From Saccharopolyspora shandongensis (lineage in GTDB: Bacteria; Actinomycetota; Actinomycetes; Mycobacteriales; Pseudonocardiaceae), in NCBI RefSeq assembly GCF_900106995.1, contig NZ_FNOK01000005.1, positions 124,001-188,000 of the forward strand: a stretch of DNA of 64,000 nucleotides, given 5' to 3'. Below are positions 1 to 7,639 of this stretch, piece after piece. Every line of letters starts with the position of its first letter. Positions within the stretch are counted from its first letter, which is position 1. The notes below the pieces were generated by a model. That model ran no database searches, was not told where the DNA came from, and worked only from the letters and a program-made list of their open reading frames with translations. The translations under genes were made by a program, and so were the position numbers.

Positions 1-159
1 CTGGGGCCGTCGGCCGCCGATCGGGCGGCAGTCCGGAGCGGGCGCCACGCCTGAGCGCCAGTAAGAGATCGAAAATTCGGCATAAGAAAAATTAGCGCTG
101 ATTTCTTTTGGTCCAGACCTTGTCTCGTTCCGGCATTTGGGCAGGTCATAAAGGTAACG

Positions 160-187
160 AGGTGTCCATCACCTGAGAGGTTCTCCC
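160..187 (+). promoter_or_regulatory. Tandem small hairpins in the leader of pyc
   Basis: Bases 1-250 hold no gene I can support. About 60-90 bases before the pyc start there are two adjacent short inverted repeats: AGGTG (160-164) with CACCT (170-174), and GAGA (175-178) with TCTC (182-185), followed by TCCC...GGGA. The stretch 68-118 is AT-rich compared with the rest and probably holds the promoter. I could not match the leader to a known riboswitch class by eye, so a regulatory role is inference only. Confidence 0.3.
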
Positions 188-250
188 GGTTAAGGGAATT
201 TTCGCGGTACGGTGCTCACACCGACCGACACCTGCCCAGGAGGAGCCGGC

Positions 251-3200
251 ATGTTCCGCAAGGTCCTTGTCGCGAACCGCGGCGAGATTGCGATCCGCGC
301 GTTCCGCGCCGCGTACGAGCTAGGCGCGGGCACGGTCGCGGTGTTCCCGCACGAAGACCGCAACTCGCTGCACCGCCTGAAAGCCGATGAGTCGTACGAG
401 ATCGGCGAGCCTGGGCATCCGGTCCGCGCTTACCTGTCCGTCGAGGAGATCGTCAAAGCCGCGCGCGAGGCCGGCGCCGACGCCGTCTACCCCGGCTACG
501 GGTTCCTCTCCGAGAACCCCGAACTGGCGCGCGCCTGCCGGGAAGCCGGGATCACCTTCGTCGGCCCCAGCCACGAGATCCTGCAGATGACCGGCAACAA
601 GGCGACCGCGGTCGCCGCCGCCCGCGAGGCCGGCGTGCCGGTGCTGGACTCCTCGGCGCCGTCCCGCGAGATCGACGAGCTGCTCACGGCCGCCGAGAGC
701 ATGACGTTCCCGGTGTTCGTCAAGGCCGTCGCCGGTGGCGGCGGGCGCGGCATGCGCCGCGTCGACGCCCCCGCCGGGCTGCGCGAGGCGCTGGAAGCCG
801 CGATGCGCGAGGCCGAATCGGCCTTCGGCGACCCGACGGTCTTCCTGGAGCAGGCGGTCATCAACCCGCGGCACATCGAGGTGCAGATCCTCGCCGACGC
901 CGCGGGCAACGTGATCCACCTCTTCGAGCGCGACTGCTCCGTGCAGCGCCGCCACCAGAAGGTCATCGAGATCGCCCCGGCGCCGAACCTGGACCCGCAG
1001 CTGCGGGAGCGGATCTGCGCCGACGCCGTCGCCTTCGCCCGCAAGATCGGCTACGTCAACGCGGGCACCGTGGAGTTCCTGGTCGACGAGCAGGGCCGCC
1101 ACGTGTTCATCGAGATGAACCCGCGCATCCAGGTGGAGCACACGGTCACCGAGGAGGTCACCGACGCCGACCTGGTGCAGTCGCAGCTGCGCATCGCCGC
1201 CGGCGAGACGCTCGAAGACCTCGGCATGACGCAGGACGCGATCCGGTTGCGCGGCGCGGCCCTGCAGTGCCGCATCACCACCGAGGACCCGGCCAACGGG
1301 TTCCGCCCGGACACCGGCATGATCAGCGCCTACCGCTCGCCGGGCGGCGCGGGCATCCGGCTCGACGGCGGCACCGCGTTCGCCGGCACCAGCGTCAGCG
1401 CGCACTTCGACTCGATGCTGGTGAAGCTGTCCTGCCGGGGCCGCGACTTCGCCACCGCCGTCGCCCGCGCCCGCCGCGCGGTCGCCGAGTTCCGCATCCG
1501 CGGCGTGTCCACGAACATCCCGTTCCTGCAGGCGGTGCTGGACGATCCGGACTTCGCCGCGGGCAAGGTCACCACGTCGTTCATCGGCGAGCGGCCGCAC
1601 CTGCTCACCGCGCGCCACTCGGCCGACCGCGGTACCCGGCTGCTGAACTACCTCGCCGACGTCACCGTCAACCGGCCCAACGGCGAGCGCCCGACCACCC
1701 CGGACCCGGTGCACAAGCTGCCGAAGATCGACCTGTCGGTGCCGCCGGCGGCCGGCTCCAAGCAGCGGCTCACCGAGCTCGGCCCGGAGGGATTCGCCCG
1801 CTGGCTGCGGGAATCCAAGGCCGTCGGCGTCACCGACACCACCTTCCGGGACGCCCACCAGTCGCTGCTGGCGACCCGAGTACGCACCCGCGACCTGCTC
1901 GCGGTCGCGCCGCACGTGGCGCGGCTGACGCCGGAGCTGCTGTCCCTGGAGTGCTGGGGCGGCGCGACCTACGACGTGGCGCTGCGGTTCCTCGCCGAGG
2001 ACCCGTGGGAGCGGCTGGCGAAGCTGCGCGAGGCGGTGCCCAACATCTGCCTGCAGATGCTGCTGCGCGGCCGGAACACGGTCGGCTACACGCCCTACCC
2101 GACCGAGGTGACCGAGCACTTCGTGCAGGAAGCCACCGACACCGGCATCGACATCTTCCGCATCTTCGACGCCCTCAACGACGTCGAGCAGATGCGCCCG
2201 GCCATCGAGGCGGTGCGGGCCACCGGGAAGTCGGTCGCCGAGGTCGCGCTGTGCTACACGGCCGATCTGTCCAACCCGGACGAGAAGCTGTACACGCTGG
2301 ACTACTACCTGCGGCTGGCCGAGCAGATCGTCGACGCCGGGGCGCACGTGCTGGCGGTCAAGGACATGGCCGGGCTGCTGCGCCCGCCGGCGGCGGCGAA
2401 GCTGATCTCCGCGCTGCGCAAGGAGTTCGACCTGCCGGTGCACGTGCACACCCACGACACGCCGGGCGGCCAGCTGGCCACCTACCTGGCGGCCGTGCAG
2501 GCCGGGGCGGACGCGGTGGACGCGGCGACGGCGTCGCTGGCCGGCACCACCTCGCAGCCCGCGCTGTCGTCGGTGGTGGCCGCCACCGACTACACCGAGC
2601 AGGCCACCGGGCTGGACCTGCAGGCGGTGTGCGACCTGGAGCCGTACTGGGAGTCGGTGCGCAAGGTCTACCAGCCCTTCGAGGCGGGCCTGGCGTCGCC
2701 GACCGGGCGCGTGTACAAGCACGAGATCCCCGGCGGTCAGCTGTCGAACCTGCGCACCCAGGCGGTCGCGCTCGGGCTGGGCGACAAGTTCGAGGAGATC
2801 GAGGCGATGTACGCCGCGGCCGACCGGATCCTCGGCCGGCTGGTCAAGGTGACCCCGTCCTCGAAGGTGGTCGGCGACCTGGCGCTGCACCTGGTGGGCG
2901 CCGGCGTGGACCCGGCCGACTTCGAGGCCGACCCGCGCAAGTTCGACATCCCGGACTCGGTGATCGGGTTCCTGCAGGGCGAGCTCGGCGAGCCGCCGGC
3001 GGGCTGGCCGGAGCCGTTCCGCACCCGCGCGCTGGCGGGCCGCACCGCGGTGCGCAAGCTCGCGGAACTGTCCGATGAGGACCACGCGGGGCTCGCCTCG
3101 GACCGCCGGAGCACCCTGAACCGGCTGATGTTCGCCAAGCCCACCAAGGAGTTCACCGAGCACCGCGAGGCGTACGGCGACACCTCCCTGCTGCGCAGCA

Positions 3201-3628
3201 AGGACTTCTTCTACGGGCTGCGGCCGGGGGAGGAGTACTCGGTGGACCTGGAGCCGGGCGTGCGGCTGCTGATCGGCCTGGAAGCGATCAGCGAGCCCGA
3301 CGAGCGCGGCATCCGCACCGTGATGGCCACCCTGAACGGGCAGCTGCGGCCGATCCAGGTCCGCGACCGCTCGGTGGCCACGAACCTGCCGGTCGCGGAG
3401 AAGGCCGACCGGTCCAACCCCGGCCACGTGCCGGCGCCGTTCGCGGGCGTGGTGACGCTGTCGGTCGGCGAAGGCGACGCCGTGGAGGCGGGCCAGACGA
3501 TCGCCACCATCGAGGCGATGAAGATGGAGGCGGCGATCACGGCCCCGCAGGGCGGCCGGGTGAAGCGCCTGGCGATCGGCGCGGTCCAGCAGGTCGAGGG
3601 CGGCGACCTGATCATCGAACTCGGCTGA
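251..3628 (+). CDS. pyc: Pyruvate carboxylase
   Basis: Biotin enzyme that carboxylates pyruvate to oxaloacetate with ATP and bicarbonate (anaplerosis, cytosol). The 1125-residue length is that of the single-chain enzyme. Domains in order: biotin carboxylase with ATP-grasp glycine loop (VAGGGGRGM) and the EMNPRIQVEHTVTE signature (about 1-450); carboxyltransferase starting at DTTFRDAHQSLLATR (about 528) with the metal-binding HTHD motif (about 730); and a C-terminal biotin carrier domain with EAMKMEA, biotinyl lysine at residue 1091. The ATG at 251 is chosen because AGGAGGAG lies 5 bases upstream and the protein then begins MFRKVLVANRGEIA, as in the family; an in-frame GTG at 212 has no such site. 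Monocistronic, ending at a strong hairpin. Confidence 0.97.
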   Translation: MFRKVLVANRGEIAIRAFRAAYELGAGTVAVFPHEDRNSLHRLKADESYEIGEPGHPVRAYLSVEEIVKAAREAGADAVYPGYGFLSENPELARACREAGITFVGPSHEILQMTGNKATAVAAAREAGVPVLDSSAPSREIDELLTAAESMTFPVFVKAVAGGGGRGMRRVDAPAGLREALEAAMREAESAFGDPTVFLEQAVINPRHIEVQILADAAGNVIHLFERDCSVQRRHQKVIEIAPAPNLDPQLRERICADAVAFARKIGYVNAGTVEFLVDEQGRHVFIEMNPRIQVEHTVTEEVTDADLVQSQLRIAAGETLEDLGMTQDAIRLRGAALQCRITTEDPANGFRPDTGMISAYRSPGGAGIRLDGGTAFAGTSVSAHFDSMLVKLSCRGRDFATAVARARRAVAEFRIRGVSTNIPFLQAVLDDPDFAAGKVTTSFIGERPHLLTARHSADRGTRLLNYLADVTVNRPNGERPTTPDPVHKLPKIDLSVPPAAGSKQRLTELGPEGFARWLRESKAVGVTDTTFRDAHQSLLATRVRTRDLLAVAPHVARLTPELLSLECWGGATYDVALRFLAEDPWERLAKLREAVPNICLQMLLRGRNTVGYTPYPTEVTEHFVQEATDTGIDIFRIFDALNDVEQMRPAIEAVRATGKSVAEVALCYTADLSNPDEKLYTLDYYLRLAEQIVDAGAHVLAVKDMAGLLRPPAAAKLISALRKEFDLPVHVHTHDTPGGQLATYLAAVQAGADAVDAATASLAGTTSQPALSSVVAATDYTEQATGLDLQAVCDLEPYWESVRKVYQPFEAGLASPTGRVYKHEIPGGQLSNLRTQAVALGLGDKFEEIEAMYAAADRILGRLVKVTPSSKVVGDLALHLVGAGVDPADFEADPRKFDIPDSVIGFLQGELGEPPAGWPEPFRTRALAGRTAVRKLAELSDEDHAGLASDRRSTLNRLMFAKPTKEFTEHREAYGDTSLLRSKDFFYGLRPGEEYSVDLEPGVRLLIGLEAISEPDERGIRTVMATLNGQLRPIQVRDRSVATNLPVAEKADRSNPGHVPAPFAGVVTLSVGEGDAVEAGQTIATIEAMKMEAAITAPQGGRVKRLAIGAVQQVEGGDLIIELG

Positions 3629-3639
3629 TCGGAACCACG

Positions 3640-3674
3640 AAAGCGGGCCGTTTCCCCAGAAGGCGGCCCGCTTT
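3640..3674. terminator. Bidirectional terminator hairpin between pyc and vapC
   Basis: A perfect 11-bp stem, AAAGCGGGCCG (3640-3650) with CGGCCCGCTTT (3664-3674), lies between convergent genes. It carries A and T at the stem ends, so it can serve both strands. Confidence 0.85.
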
Positions 3675-3681
3675 CGGCGTG

Positions 3682-4104
3682 TCAGGGGCGGAACGGGTTC
3701 TCGATCAGGAGATTCCCGAAGCGCCGACCGTGCTGCATGTCCTCGGTGAGCAGCTTCGTCGCCCCGGCTCTCAGCGCTGCTTCGACGATGAGCGCGTCGT
3801 GGAACGCGACCGTGTGGTCCTCTTCCAGCTTGCTGGCCAAGACGATCAACAGCGGGTCGATGCGAACCGGGTCCCACTCGGCGTACTTCGCCACCACCTG
3901 GCGGGCGGTTCCGCGGGGCAGCTTCGTCTTTCGGGTGGCTACGGAGTAGAACTCCTGGAGCACCTGGGTGCTCAGCACACCGGTTTCCGTTGCCCAGAGC
4001 TCTTTCAGCAGTTGGCGCGACTGGCTGGCGCGCAGGTCGCCGTCGTGCACGATGTGGGCGTAGACAAGGATGTTCGTGTCGATGAATGTGAGTTCAGCGG
4101 TCAC
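3682..4104 (-). CDS. vapC: PIN-domain ribonuclease toxin, VapC family
   Basis: Probable toxin of a type II toxin-antitoxin pair; VapC proteins are Mg-dependent site-specific endoribonucleases, often cutting tRNA or rRNA. The 140-residue length is typical. The acidic PIN residues are all visible: Asp9 (FIDTN), Glu51 (VLQEFY), Asp103 (HDALIV) and Asp122 (TEDMQHG), so the active site looks intact. The start overlaps the stop of the upstream antitoxin gene by four bases (ATGA), implying translational coupling. The RNA target cannot be told from sequence. Confidence 0.88.
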   Translation of the reverse strand: MTAELTFIDTNILVYAHIVHDGDLRASQSRQLLKELWATETGVLSTQVLQEFYSVATRKTKLPRGTARQVVAKYAEWDPVRIDPLLIVLASKLEEDHTVAFHDALIVEAALRAGATKLLTEDMQHGRRFGNLLIENPFRP

Positions 4105-4340
4105 CTGTCGTAAAGCTCCTCACGGGTCCATGATGGTGCGCTTTCGGTCGACCGCGCGGCCTCGTCCATAAGTGCGAGGGCTTCGTGCTTGGCGCGTTCG
4201 TAGCGCTCATCGGAGTCGGCGATCTTGGTGATCTGCTGGGCCAGAAGTCCGCTTAGCGACGTGTGCCTTCGCGCTGCTGCGATTTTCGCGCGCCGAATTA
4301 CTGCTTCGTCCAGCTGGACTGTCACATTTCTGCTACCCAT
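4101..4340 (-). CDS. vapB: Antitoxin, ribbon-helix-helix (VapB-like)
   Basis: A 79-residue protein beginning MGSRNVTVQLDEAVIRRAK, a basic beta-strand followed by a helix as in ribbon-helix-helix DNA-binding proteins. The C-terminal part is charged and probably wraps the VapC partner encoded immediately downstream (4-base overlap). ATG at 4340 is preferred; a GTG at 4346 is an alternative, but it lies inside the operator palindrome. No clear ribosome binding site precedes either start, so a leaderless or very short-leader mRNA is possible. Autoregulation through 4344-4380 is inferred from family behaviour. Confidence 0.82.
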   Translation of the reverse strand: MGSRNVTVQLDEAVIRRAKIAAARRHTSLSGLLAQQITKIADSDERYERAKHEALALMDEAARSTESAPSWTREELYDR

Positions 4341-4343
4341 GGC

Positions 4344-4380
4344 CACGTGATATCACGTGCGCCACGTGACTTTGACGTGG
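4344..4380. promoter_or_regulatory. Palindromic operator of the vapBC pair
   Basis: A perfect 16-bp palindrome, CACGTGATATCACGTG (4344-4359), abuts the antitoxin start. It is followed by a second inverted repeat, CCACGT (4362-4367) with ACGTGG (4375-4380). The motif ACGTG therefore recurs four times in 37 bases. Ribbon-helix-helix antitoxins bind such arrays to repress their own operon; that this one does so is inference. Confidence 0.65.
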
Positions 4381-4429
4381 AAAGTGAGTTGAGGTGCAAT
4401 TTTGCGCCCGTTCGAGTGTTGCGGCGCGG

Positions 4430-5083
4430 TCACTGGTCGGACTGGACGAGGCCGTGTTCGTAGGCGTAGATCACCGCGTGCACTCGGGTTCGCAGGCCGA
4501 GCTTCGCCAGGATCCGGTTCACGTGGGTCTTCACGGTGCCTTCTTCGATCGTGCAGGCGGCGGCGATTTCGGCGTTGCTCATCCCGCGCGCCACCAGGCG
4601 CAGCACGTCGTGCTCGCGGGGCGTGAGGCGGTCCAGCTCCGGCGGCGCCGGGTTCGGCGAGAGCGCCGCGAAGCGGCTGATCAGGCGCCCGGTGACCTGT
4701 GGGTCGATGAGCCCCCGGCCCTGGTGCAGCTCGCGGACCGCGGCCACCAGCACGTCGGGTTCGTTGTCCTTGAGGAGGAAACCGGCCGCGCCCGCCTGCA
4801 GCGCGCCGAAGAGGTACTCGTCGAGGTCGAAGGTCGTCAGCGCCAGCACCCTCGGGGCGGGTTGCGCGCCCGCGAGCTCGCGGATCGCCGCGATCCCGTC
4901 CAGGTGCGGCATCCGCAGGTCCATCACCACGACGTCGGGCCGTCGCCACCGCGCGAGCCGGACCGCTTCGGCCCCGTTGGCCGCCACGTCGAGGACCTCG
5001 ATGTCCGGCTCGCCGTCCAGGATCGAGCGGAGCGCGTCGCGCACCGCCTCCTGGTCGTCGGCCACCAGCACCCGGATCGTCAC
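4430..5083 (-). CDS. NarL/LuxR-type response regulator
   Basis: A 217-residue transcription factor. It has an N-terminal receiver domain (VRVADDQ-like start, phospho-acceptor Asp in VVVMDLRMP, conserved Thr and Lys in LTTF and LLKD) and a C-terminal LuxR helix-turn-helix (LTPREHDVLRLVARGMSNAEI). The GTG start at 5083 has GGAGGG upstream and overlaps the stop of the histidine kinase gene by four bases (GTGA), so the two are co-translated. It is the partner of the kinase at 5080-6180. The target is unknown; the adjacent hydrolase gene is a candidate. Confidence 0.93.
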   Translation of the reverse strand: MTIRVLVADDQEAVRDALRSILDGEPDIEVLDVAANGAEAVRLARWRRPDVVVMDLRMPHLDGIAAIRELAGAQPAPRVLALTTFDLDEYLFGALQAGAAGFLLKDNEPDVLVAAVRELHQGRGLIDPQVTGRLISRFAALSPNPAPPELDRLTPREHDVLRLVARGMSNAEIAAACTIEEGTVKTHVNRILAKLGLRTRVHAVIYAYEHGLVQSDQ

Positions 5084-6180
5084 CGAACCGCCCTCCCCAC
5101 CGGCAGTTCGGCAGCCACCCGCCAGCCGTTCGGACGAGCCGGGCCCACCGACAGCGTCCCGCAGAGCAGGTGCACGCGTTCCCGCATGCCGCGGATGCCC
5201 TGGCCCTCGGCCTCCGCGGCGGTCGGCGGGCCGTCGTCGGTGACCTCGATGTGCAGGCTCCGCTCGTCCTGCCGCAGGCGGACGACGACCTCCGCCGCAC
5301 CGGAATGGCGCGCGGCGTTCGTCAGGGCCTCCTGCACCACCCGGTACGCGGTTCGGTCGACGGCCGGCGGCAGCCCGGCCGCGATGCCGGTGCGGTGCAG
5401 GCTGACCTTGCGCTCCTGGGACGAGAGCCGGTCGGCGAGCCGGTCCAGGTCGGCCAGGCCCGGCTGGGTGGCGGCCGGTTCCTCCCGAAGTTCCCGAAGC
5501 AGGTTCCGCACCTCGCCGAGCGCGGTCCGCGAGAGCTCCGAGATCGTGCCCAGCGCTCGGTCGGCGGCAGGCGAAGCCCCGTCGAGCGCCCGGCGGGTCG
5601 CGGTGGCCTGCAACCGGATCGCGGTCAGGTGGTGGCCGACGCTGTCGTGCACGTTCCTGGTGAGCCAGGCCCGTTCCTCGGCCAGCAGGCGATCCGACTC
5701 GGCGCGCTGCAGCCGGAGCGCCTGGCCCGCCCGCTCGCGGTGCAGCCGCAACGCGTAGCCCGTGGCGACCGGGGCGATGGCCATGACGACCAGGTCGGTC
5801 GCGGTGAAGACCTGCACCGGCCCGCCGGCCACCAGGAGCGTGCCCACCGACCAGCAGGTGGCGATCGCCAGCACCAGCAACGGGTTCCGCGGCCGGTGGT
5901 AGACGGCGGCGCAGAACGCCCCCATCGCGACGAGCATTCCGGGCCAGTTCGGCAGGAAAGCCATGCCCAGCAGCGCGATCACCGCGGACGCCACCGCGAC
6001 GGTCAGCGGCAGCGCCCGCCGGGCCGGCAGCGGGAGGCAGACGCCGATGCTGAAGGCGGCCAGCAGCGGCAGGTCCACGGGGACCCGCCGCTCCAAGCAC
6101 GCCACCAGCATCAGCGCGGTCGAAACGCCCGCGATGAGCAGGATTTCCCGCACGTAGCGCATATCAAGAGGATGCAGCAC
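5080..6180 (-). CDS. Sensor histidine kinase, NarL/DesK type (HisKA_3)
   Basis: Membrane sensor of 366 residues. The first ~135 residues hold several hydrophobic segments, with almost no extracytoplasmic loop, suggesting membrane or intramembrane sensing. The dimerisation/phospho-acceptor motif NVHDSVGHHLTAI carries His178, followed by a HATPase_c domain with N-box (QEALTNAARHS) and G-box (TDDGPP, GQGIRGMRERV). The stop overlaps the start of the response regulator. The start at GTG 6180 overlaps the upstream hydrolase gene by 17 bases; an in-frame ATG at 6162 would avoid the overlap but lacks a ribosome site, so the start is uncertain. Confidence 0.92.
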   Translation of the reverse strand: MLHPLDMRYVREILLIAGVSTALMLVACLERRVPVDLPLLAAFSIGVCLPLPARRALPLTVAVASAVIALLGMAFLPNWPGMLVAMGAFCAAVYHRPRNPLLVLAIATCWSVGTLLVAGGPVQVFTATDLVVMAIAPVATGYALRLHRERAGQALRLQRAESDRLLAEERAWLTRNVHDSVGHHLTAIRLQATATRRALDGASPAADRALGTISELSRTALGEVRNLLRELREEPAATQPGLADLDRLADRLSSQERKVSLHRTGIAAGLPPAVDRTAYRVVQEALTNAARHSGAAEVVVRLRQDERSLHIEVTDDGPPTAAEAEGQGIRGMRERVHLLCGTLSVGPARPNGWRVAAELPVGRAVR

Positions 6181-7579
6181 CGCACGCGGTGCCTTCCGGC
6201 GGCAGCTCGCCGCTCGTCAGGTACCGGTGCACCCGGTCCCGCACGCAGGGGTGCCCGCTGAGGTAGAGCGCATGGGCGCCCTTCGCGGGGAGGTAGCGGG
6301 CGCCTTCGAGTTGCGCGGTCACCCGGCGCGCGTCCTGCGGCGGGGTGGTGCTGTCGTACTCGCCGCTCGCGACGAGGATCGGCGGGAGGCCCTGCGGGCG
6401 GATCGGGTGCGGCCGGAAGTTCACCGTCCCGGGAAGACCCGCGCAGTGGTAGGACATCTGCCACGCGGTGGCCCAGCCGATTCGCGGCGTTCGGCTCCGC
6501 AGCGCGGTTTCCAGCCCCTCGACCTCGTCGTACTCGGTCGGATACGGGAAGTCGGCGCAGAACATGATCCGGCTCAGCGCGGGATCCATCCCGCCGCTGG
6601 GCGTTCTGGCGAACCGGGTGGCGTCACCGGCGTGCGCCTCCAGCAGGGATGCGGCCAGCTCCGGCCACCGCCCCTCGTAGCCGGGATTGGCGCGCGAGAC
6701 GATCAGCGCCGCTCCCGCCGTGGCGCCCGGCCCGGCGCCGGGAGCGGGGATCGGGTCGCGCTCGGCGCGCGCCAGCACCTCGTCCCACACTTCGAGCGCG
6801 TTCCGGTCGTGCAGCGCGCATCCCGGTTCTCCGGCGCACCATGACGCGAATCGTTCGAGGTTCGCCTCCATGGTCTTCGCGCGCGGCAGCAGCCAGCCGA
6901 GCCAGGACCGGTTGGTGTGGTCCATGACGCTGTCCAGGTACATCCGGCCGATGCGGTCCGGGAAGAACTCGGCGTAGGCCTGCCCGAACACCGTCCCGTA
7001 CGAGTTGCCGTAGTAGTTCAGCTTCGCCTCGCCCAACGCGGTCCGGATCGCATCCATGTCGCGGGCGACCTGCCACGTGTTCAGCCTGCCCGCCAGCGGC
7101 CCGGCCGCTTCGGCGCAGCCGGTGCCGAAACGGCGGTTCTCGGCGGCGTAGGCGTCATAGGTGGCCCGGTCCGGGAACACCCACTGCGCGTTCTCCGGCA
7201 TGGGCATCGGATCCGGGCACTGCACGCCCGAGCTCGCTTCGAAGCCGCGCGGGTCGGAGACGACGACGTCGAACCACCGGGTGAGGTCGGCGAAGGCGGC
7301 CTTCGACCCGCGCAGCACCGAGATCTGCTGGGCCGGACCGCCGATGTTGACCAGGAGGGTGCCCTTGCGGTTGGCCGGATCCTGCGCGGGCAGCCTGGCC
7401 AGGCCGAGCTCGATCCGGCCGCCGCCGGGGTCGGCCCAGTCGACCGGCACCTCGATCCGGCCGCACTGCAGGCCGTCCCCGCAGTCCTGCCAGGACGGTC
7501 CGGGCCCGGCGGATGCGACGGGCACCGTCCCCGTCGCGAGCAGCCCGGCGCCGAGCAACGCGGCGATGATTTTCCTCAT
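6164..7579 (-). CDS. Secreted alpha/beta hydrolase, tripeptidyl aminopeptidase-like
   Basis: Exported serine hydrolase of 471 residues, similar in plan to Streptomyces tripeptidyl aminopeptidases: signal peptide (MRKIIAALLGAGLLATG, cut near PVASAG), N-terminal alpha/beta hydrolase fold with nucleophile elbow GNSYG, and a C-terminal TAP-like part with Asp in GEYDSTTPP and His in KGAHALYL. The oxyanion-region motif reads NIGGPAQQ, where the family usually has NPGGPGGSG, so specificity may differ. I place the start at ATG 7579 because the signal peptide begins there; the open frame extends 13 codons further upstream. It leads an operon with the two-component system. The substrate is unknown. Confidence 0.85.
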   Translation of the reverse strand: MRKIIAALLGAGLLATGTVPVASAGPGPSWQDCGDGLQCGRIEVPVDWADPGGGRIELGLARLPAQDPANRKGTLLVNIGGPAQQISVLRGSKAAFADLTRWFDVVVSDPRGFEASSGVQCPDPMPMPENAQWVFPDRATYDAYAAENRRFGTGCAEAAGPLAGRLNTWQVARDMDAIRTALGEAKLNYYGNSYGTVFGQAYAEFFPDRIGRMYLDSVMDHTNRSWLGWLLPRAKTMEANLERFASWCAGEPGCALHDRNALEVWDEVLARAERDPIPAPGAGPGATAGAALIVSRANPGYEGRWPELAASLLEAHAGDATRFARTPSGGMDPALSRIMFCADFPYPTEYDEVEGLETALRSRTPRIGWATAWQMSYHCAGLPGTVNFRPHPIRPQGLPPILVASGEYDSTTPPQDARRVTAQLEGARYLPAKGAHALYLSGHPCVRDRVHRYLTSGELPPEGTACGAASS

Positions 7580-7639
7580 GCGCCCAGGCTTTCGCGAGCC
7601 GCCCCGCCAGGCGTCCAACTTTCGATAGATCTTCGCGGA

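Noticed and set aside
320..3877. Very long open frame on the strand opposite pyc (over 1100 codons)
   Set aside because: It is the antisense shadow of pyc, produced by extreme GC at third codon positions. The product is Arg/Gly/His-rich low-complexity sequence with no domain, and pyc itself is certain. The same holds for the long antisense frames opposite smc, kdpD, amtB and deaD.
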